Shown in pieces: positions 59,741-64,000 of a stretch of DNA of 64,000 nucleotides; the stretch's first letter is position 1, and each line of letters begins with the position of its first letter. The position numbers were made by a program, and so were the translations under genes. Origin of the DNA: Planococcus sp. ISL-110 (GTDB lineage Bacteria; Bacillota; Bacilli; Bacillales_A; Planococcaceae); contig NZ_JAGGPX010000011.1 of NCBI RefSeq assembly GCF_018613575.1, positions 103,482-167,481 of the forward strand. Reading direction: 5' to 3'. The notes beneath the pieces were generated by a model, which worked only from the letters and a program-made list of their open reading frames with translations, did not search any database and was not told the origin of the DNA.

Positions 59741-60103
59741 TCAAATTGTTTCTCTAACTTCTTTCTTTTCAGCCCATTTTGCCAAAATGATGCGGCGGAT
59801 GACCGCAATATTCTGAAATAGTCGGACACCGAACGCAAAAATCGCGGCCAAGTATAAATCTACTCCTAAATGAACACCCAGAAAAGCAAGACCAGCTGCC
59901 AAAGCGATATTGAAGAAAAATCCTGAGACAAACACCTTGTCATCGTACACTTGCTGCAAATGAGCACGGATTCCACCAAACAGCGTATCGAGAGATGCTA
60001 GGACAGCTATTGACAAGTAATTGGCATATTCCGGTGGAATTTGGATGTCTGTGAGAAGCCCAAGCGATATTCCGAGTATTAAACCTAAAATGGACAGCCA
60101 CAT
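59741..60103 (-). CDS. sbp: Small basic protein Sbp (DUF1290)
   Basis: A 120-residue membrane protein with about three or four hydrophobic helices and the conserved SIAVLASLDTLFGGIRAHLQ. Members always lie next to ftsA in Bacillales; function unknown. Two bases separate it from the DUF881 gene upstream. Confidence 0.93.
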   Translation of the reverse strand: MWLSILGLILGISLGLLTDIQIPPEYANYLSIAVLASLDTLFGGIRAHLQQVYDDKVFVSGFFFNIALAAGLAFLGVHLGVDLYLAAIFAFGVRLFQNIAVIRRIILAKWAEKKEVRETI

Positions 60104-60105
60104 CG

Positions 60106-60822
60106 CTATTCCCCCTCTGACGCCTGTAAATATTTGGTGTCTATAGCGCCGTCGTATGCCTCAATGACCAGATCACTTTTTGGTTCTGAAACCGTCAAAG
60201 TCAAGTTATCGATGTAAAAGTCATCCAGTATCCGAGACGCTAATAAATGATTATACAGCTTTTCCGAGTCTTCCATCGACTCAGAGATAATTTTAATGGA
60301 AAATGGCGGTGTTTCCACCGTTTTTGTATTGACAGTCGTTTGGCCGTTTATATCCCTAATGGCTGTTGTATTAATAATTCGTTTGCCATCAATGGAGACA
60401 TACAGCCCGTTATAGCGGTTGATTTCGTTGACCAGACGGATAAGCAGATCTGGTGAAATCCTTTCAATCTCAAGTCCCATAGCAACCGCTTCCAATGAAG
60501 GTTCAACAAAAACTTCGATTCCGGGACCTGTTGTCTCTGATAGCCCCGCAGCATTTCTTAGCTTGCCTGCGGTTTCCCTCAAAGCTTGTTCCGGACTCGC
60601 ATCTGCAGCCGCTTCGTATTTCCCCAAAGTATCATCCAAAGAACCGATTTCCGACAGCAGATCAGAATGAAGTTGCTTTTCTCTTGCCAATTCCTGCCTG
60701 ATTTTCCCTGCATCCTGTGTATCACGGACATTAGGTTCATTGATCGTATTGTATTGAATGGCTGTCATTAAGCCGATGATAAACATGATTACTGTAAATC
60801 GGGTAAGGATCCTTTTCTTCAA
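60106..60822 (-). CDS. ylxX: DUF881 protein YlxX
   Basis: A 238-residue protein with an N-terminal membrane anchor (FTVIMFIIGLMTAIQY), a coiled-coil segment (about 38-85) and the DUF881 domain (GPGIEVFVEP, RLVNEINRYNGLYVSIDGKRI). Second of two tandem DUF881 genes between divIB and sbp; function unknown, division-linked by position only. Confidence 0.9.
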   Translation of the reverse strand: MKKRILTRFTVIMFIIGLMTAIQYNTINEPNVRDTQDAGKIRQELAREKQLHSDLLSEIGSLDDTLGKYEAAADASPEQALRETAGKLRNAAGLSETTGPGIEVFVEPSLEAVAMGLEIERISPDLLIRLVNEINRYNGLYVSIDGKRIINTTAIRDINGQTTVNTKTVETPPFSIKIISESMEDSEKLYNHLLASRILDDFYIDNLTLTVSEPKSDLVIEAYDGAIDTKYLQASEGE

Positions 60823-60838
60823 ACAGCTCCCCCCTTAC

Positions 60839-61564
60839 TCATGATTCCGTCAGCAAAGCAGGCATTTCGATAACCTGCCCCCCATCTAATGTAACGATGA
60901 TGTTGTCATTGATCAATTGATCCATAATACCGCCGGTCAATTCTATTGAAGATGTCAAAACTTCCGGCTCGCCAATGGCTTCAATAACAAAAGGAGCAGG
61001 ATATTGCACGCCATCTACAGTAATGACCGGTCCTGTGCAGACGATATACGAATTTCCATGGATACGCTGGCCATTGATAGAGATGGCTTGAGCACCTGAA
61101 ATATACAACTCATTAATCACTTGGAAAACATGGCTTTCGTGAACAATATAATCATTGGGGTTAACTGAATCAGGGTTATAGTCGCCATCCTGCAGCGTCA
61201 CTTTTAAACCGTTTCCCTGGACTGGTACAAGCCCCAAAAATCTTCGCAGTTCTTCTGCTTCAGCTGCATATTCCGTATAGCGGTCTTCCCCATCTGCAAA
61301 GGATCTTTCGTATTCTTGAACACCGCTTTGCTTTTCCTGCAGTTCGTCGCGCAGGTCTTTATTTCGTTCCTGCTGATCGATCAGCTCTTCCCGATACTGT
61401 TCTTCCTGTTCGAAAAATGCGCCTCCTGTAAATCCTTTTGTTTCTTTGTTGGCGCTCGACAAACTATAGGAATAGGCCATGATAAAGCCCAACACTAGAA
61501 AGACCAGAGAAAACACGATCGATTTGCTGAAACTTTTGCGGTTATTCTTCTTCGGGGTCTTCAT
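60839..61564 (-). CDS. ylxW: DUF881 protein YlxW
   Basis: A 241-residue paralogue of the next gene: membrane helix (SIVFSLVFLVLGFIMAYSY), coiled coil (EEQYREELIDQQERNKDLRD), and DUF881 domain (GLKVTLQDGD, FQVINELYISGAQAISINGQ). ATG 61564 with AAGGTG upstream is chosen; it overlaps the divIB end by 23 bases. The longer frame to 61603 lies further inside divIB. Confidence 0.9.
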   Translation of the reverse strand: MKTPKKNNRKSFSKSIVFSLVFLVLGFIMAYSYSLSSANKETKGFTGGAFFEQEEQYREELIDQQERNKDLRDELQEKQSGVQEYERSFADGEDRYTEYAAEAEELRRFLGLVPVQGNGLKVTLQDGDYNPDSVNPNDYIVHESHVFQVINELYISGAQAISINGQRIHGNSYIVCTGPVITVDGVQYPAPFVIEAIGEPEVLTSSIELTGGIMDQLINDNIIVTLDGGQVIEMPALLTES

Positions 61565-62327
61565 CTTCGGCACCTTCCTTCGCGAAACCGTAAACATCTG
61601 CATAGGAACGGAAGAAAATACCCACTTCCATGTCGATTACCCCTTGTTGCCCGTCTTCTAATTGAGCAATGACTGATGGGTAATAATTCATTTTTTCGGC
61701 TAAGGTGCTTAAAATCCCCCGAATTTCATTTCCATCATTCATATATAAAGTCACGTAATCTGCATCTTCTTCCTCTGGATCCAGAATCACCTGTGAAATC
61801 AACTGAAGAACTTCAGAGTCAATCAGTGTCAATTGGTCGATCAACTTTTTTCTTTTATCATCATTTTCAAAATTCGAATAAATCGGGCCATCAACATTAG
61901 CGACTGGCTGATCCAGCGCCAGGTTATTGGACAGGACAATTTGGTAACTGTTGCCCCGGTCCAAGTAACCCATTTGAACATATTCCACCAAACTGATCTC
62001 CACACCGGTCAACCAATTTTTTTTGACCGATGCTTCTTCAATCCATTCCAGCTTTTCCAGTTGTTGTGCCACAGCTCCAGCATCGAAAGACCACATCGAA
62101 TCTCCGATGTTCAATCCACTTGCTGCCTGGTAGCTTTCCTGGTCAAAAAGAACAGCCCCTTCAATGGTAATATCCTGGATTTCACTGTACTTCGACTGAC
62201 TGTATAAAAGTACGGCAAGCAAAGTGAGAAAAATGAACAGCAGTGCCACGAACTTGCGATTGGTTCTTTTTTTCCGGCGCTCACGGAGCGTCGGGATGCG
62301 TTCTTCGATGTCAATCACTTTGTCCAT
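61542..62327 (-). CDS. divIB: Cell division protein DivIB (FtsQ)
   Basis: Bitopic membrane protein of the DivIB-DivIC-FtsL septal complex. The 261 residues comprise a basic cytoplasmic start, one membrane helix (FVALLFIFLTLLAVLLY, about 27-43), the POTRA domain (IQDITIEGAVLFDQESYQAA), the FtsQ beta domain and an acidic tail. It directly follows murD; murG, murB and spoVE, which lie between them in B. subtilis, are absent. Confidence 0.95.
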   Translation of the reverse strand: MDKVIDIEERIPTLRERRKKRTNRKFVALLFIFLTLLAVLLYSQSKYSEIQDITIEGAVLFDQESYQAASGLNIGDSMWSFDAGAVAQQLEKLEWIEEASVKKNWLTGVEISLVEYVQMGYLDRGNSYQIVLSNNLALDQPVANVDGPIYSNFENDDKRKKLIDQLTLIDSEVLQLISQVILDPEEEDADYVTLYMNDGNEIRGILSTLAEKMNYYPSVIAQLEDGQQGVIDMEVGIFFRSYADVYGFAKEGAEDEDPEEE

Positions 62328-62346
62328 AATTGCTGCTCCTTATCTT

Positions 62347-63711
62347 TTATTCGTTCGCTTCCGTCATCTGTTGGACCGCGGTAATAAAAGCATCCCCACG
62401 AATCTCAAAACTGTCGTATTGATCCCAGCTCGCGCAAGCTGGGGACAATAGAATAGTATCTCCGCTGTCAGATTGCTTGATGGCCTTCTCAACGGCATCG
62501 TCCATTCTTCCCGCTTGGATAATTGTCGGTACGCCGCAGTCTTCCGCAAAAGCTGTAAAACGTTGTGCAGTCTCCCCAAAGGTGACTAAAGCCTTGACAC
62601 GGTCCATGTATGGACGGATTTCCTCTAAGGAATGGCTGCGCTCCAAACCGCCGGCCAATAATATGATATTTTCAGGAAAAGCTTCCAGCGCGCTCTTTGT
62701 TGCCAAAGCATTTGTTGCCTTTGAATCGTTGTAAAATCTTCGTCCTTGCCACTCAACAATAAATTGGGAACGGTGCTTAACGCCAGTAAATGAAGTCAGA
62801 ACCCGTATAATGGTTTCTTTTGTTCCACCTAAAAGCAAAGTTGCTGCAGTAGCGGCTAAGATATTTTCCAGGTTATGCTGGCCGCCCAATATAATTTGGG
62901 AGCGTTCGATCAATTTCTCGCCTTGCCAGTAGACAAATTCATTGTCTGCACTGATGCTGGTTGTTGTCCGGCCTTTCAATGTAAAAGGCACCAGTTGGGC
63001 TTTGCAGTTCTTCGCATGTTCTACCAATAATGGCTGATCTGCATTGTAGATGAAATAATCTGCTGCTGTCTGATTTTCAGTAAGTTTCATTTTAGAAGCA
63101 CGATAGTCTTCGATCGACCCGTGATAATCCAAATGTGCTTCATATAAATTTGTGATGATTGCGATTTCAGGACGGAAAGCGACAGTGCCTTTCAGTTGGA
63201 ATGAAGACAATTCGGTCACGATGACATTTTCCGCTTTCGCTTTTTCCGCGACTCCACTTGCCACCGTTCCGATATTTCCGGCAATCAACGGGTTTTTATT
63301 GTCTTGGTTAAGCATATGGAACAATAAAGTTGTGGTTGTCGTTTTTCCGTTTGAACCGGTGATTCCGATAAATGGTGCTTCGCTGATCAAGTAGGCCAGC
63401 TCAATTTCAGTCCATACCGGAATGTTTTTCTCTAACGCTGACTCAATAAGCACGTTAGTATATGGAATTCCCGGGTTTTTAACAACCAGTTCAAAACCTT
63501 CTTCCAATAAATCTTCAGGGTGTCTGCCACAAATAACGGTAACACCTATGTTCAACAATTCCTGTGCCTCTGGATTTTGTTCAAAAGGTTTGGAATCATT
63601 GACGGTAACAAATGCTCCGAGCTTATGAAGGATTCGGGCAGCTGTAAAACCGCTTTTTGCCAGCCCGAGAACCAGAATTTTCTTTTGATATAATTGTGGC
63701 GCCTTCTTCAT
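62347..63711 (-). CDS. murD: UDP-MurNAc-L-alanine:D-glutamate ligase MurD
   Basis: Adds D-Glu to the peptidoglycan precursor. In 454 residues: N-terminal UDP-binding Rossmann fold (KILVLGLAKSGFTAA), ATP loop ITGSNGKTTTTTL (about 115-127), NLYEAHLDYHGS, and the C-terminal ligase domain with FYNDSKATNALAT and LLSPACASWDQYDSFEIRG. All Mur ligase signatures are complete. GGAGG precedes the ATG. It abuts mraY. Confidence 0.98.
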   Translation of the reverse strand: MKKAPQLYQKKILVLGLAKSGFTAARILHKLGAFVTVNDSKPFEQNPEAQELLNIGVTVICGRHPEDLLEEGFELVVKNPGIPYTNVLIESALEKNIPVWTEIELAYLISEAPFIGITGSNGKTTTTTLLFHMLNQDNKNPLIAGNIGTVASGVAEKAKAENVIVTELSSFQLKGTVAFRPEIAIITNLYEAHLDYHGSIEDYRASKMKLTENQTAADYFIYNADQPLLVEHAKNCKAQLVPFTLKGRTTTSISADNEFVYWQGEKLIERSQIILGGQHNLENILAATAATLLLGGTKETIIRVLTSFTGVKHRSQFIVEWQGRRFYNDSKATNALATKSALEAFPENIILLAGGLERSHSLEEIRPYMDRVKALVTFGETAQRFTAFAEDCGVPTIIQAGRMDDAVEKAIKQSDSGDTILLSPACASWDQYDSFEIRGDAFITAVQQMTEANE

Positions 63712-64000
63712 TTACATTACCTCCAAAAAGACTGCGATTGCCGCACTGATAAGACCGACTGACCAGAAAACAAGTACCACTTTCCATTCTGACCATCCGC
63801 TCAATTCGAAATGATGGTGAATCGGGCTCATTTTAAAAATTCGTTTTTGACGCAGTTTAAAACTGCCTACCTGCAAAATAACCGAAGCTGTTTCGATGAC
63901 AAATACCAGTCCGATCAGCAGCAGCAATAACTCCTGCTTTAATAGAATCGACACCATTGCCAATGCACCACCTAAAGCCAGTGAGCCCGTATCGCCCATA
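63712..64000 (-). CDS. mraY: Phospho-MurNAc-pentapeptide transferase MraY, C-terminal part
   Basis: The C-terminal 96 codons of mraY; the rest lies beyond the right edge. Visible are the catalytic-region [10 protein letters not shown], a hydrophobic helix ([19 protein letters not shown]), the conserved MSPIHHHFE metal/substrate loop and the last membrane helix ([18 protein letters not shown]). The enzyme makes lipid I from UDP-MurNAc-pentapeptide and undecaprenyl phosphate. One base after its stop codon murD begins. Confidence 0.96.
   Translation of the reverse strand, partial: MGDTGSLALGGALAMVSILLKQELLLLLIGLVFVIETASVILQVGSFKLRQKRIFKMSPIHHHFELSGWSEWKVVLVFWSVGLISAAIAVFLEVM

Overview
This is chromosomal DNA from a low-to-moderate GC Gram-positive bacterium of the order Bacillales. 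Protein sequences and gene order follow the Bacillus subtilis chromosome from trmD through the pyrimidine operon to the division and cell wall (dcw) cluster, in reverse orientation. Genes expected at several points if this were a spore former are missing: spoVM near rpmB, spoVE beside murD, and spoIIGA-sigE-sigG beside ftsZ. Together with the Planococcus-like style of the proteins and intergenic repeats, this suggests an asporogenous member of the Planococcaceae/Caryophanaceae such as Planococcus. The genus is inference; the order Bacillales is well supported.

Nearly everything is on the minus strand; transcription runs from high to low coordinates. From right to left: mraY (partial), murD, divIB, two DUF881 genes, sbp, ftsA, ftsZ (64.0-57.1 kb); ylmE, sepF, ylmG, ylmH, divIVA (57.0-54.1 kb); an isoleucine-type T-box leader and ileS, then lspA and rluD (54.1-49.5 kb); the pyrimidine operon pyrR-pyrP-pyrB-pyrC-carA-carB-pyrK-pyrD-pyrF-pyrE with two PyrR attenuators (49.5-37.9 kb); a small accessory block (37.9-33.3 kb) with D-serine dehydratase, two small membrane proteins, a VOC protein and an amino-acid ABC transporter without its ATPase; rqcH (plus strand) divergent from remA-gmk-rpoZ-coaBC-priA-def-fmt-rsmB-stp-prkC-rsgA-rpe-thiN (31.5-19.0 kb); rpmB (plus strand) divergent from yloU-fakA; a 306-bp composite repeat; sdaAB-sdaAA-recG (15.9-12.3 kb); the FapR-controlled lipid operon fapR-plsX-fabD-fabG-acpP (12.2-8.7 kb); a second intergenic repeat; rnc-smc-ftsY-ylxM-ffh (8.4-1.3 kb); and rpsP-khpA-rimM-trmD (partial).

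The genes form coherent functional units: UMP synthesis with uracil uptake under PyrR attenuation; type II fatty acid and phospholipid initiation under FapR; SRP targeting (ffh, ftsY, ylxM); chromosome organisation (smc); cell division (divIB, ftsA, ftsZ, sepF, divIVA); Ser/Thr phosphorylation (prkC, stp); and ribosome quality control (rqcH). Many genes start with TTG or GTG, and start choice was set by Shine-Dalgarno spacing and homology, so several coordinates are shorter than the longest open frame.

No phage, insertion sequence with a transposase, CRISPR array, rRNA or tRNA was seen. The least ordinary parts are the two structured intergenic repeats, the absence of rlmN and other usually conserved neighbours, the dsdA-linked small-protein cluster, and the transporter lacking an ATPase gene.
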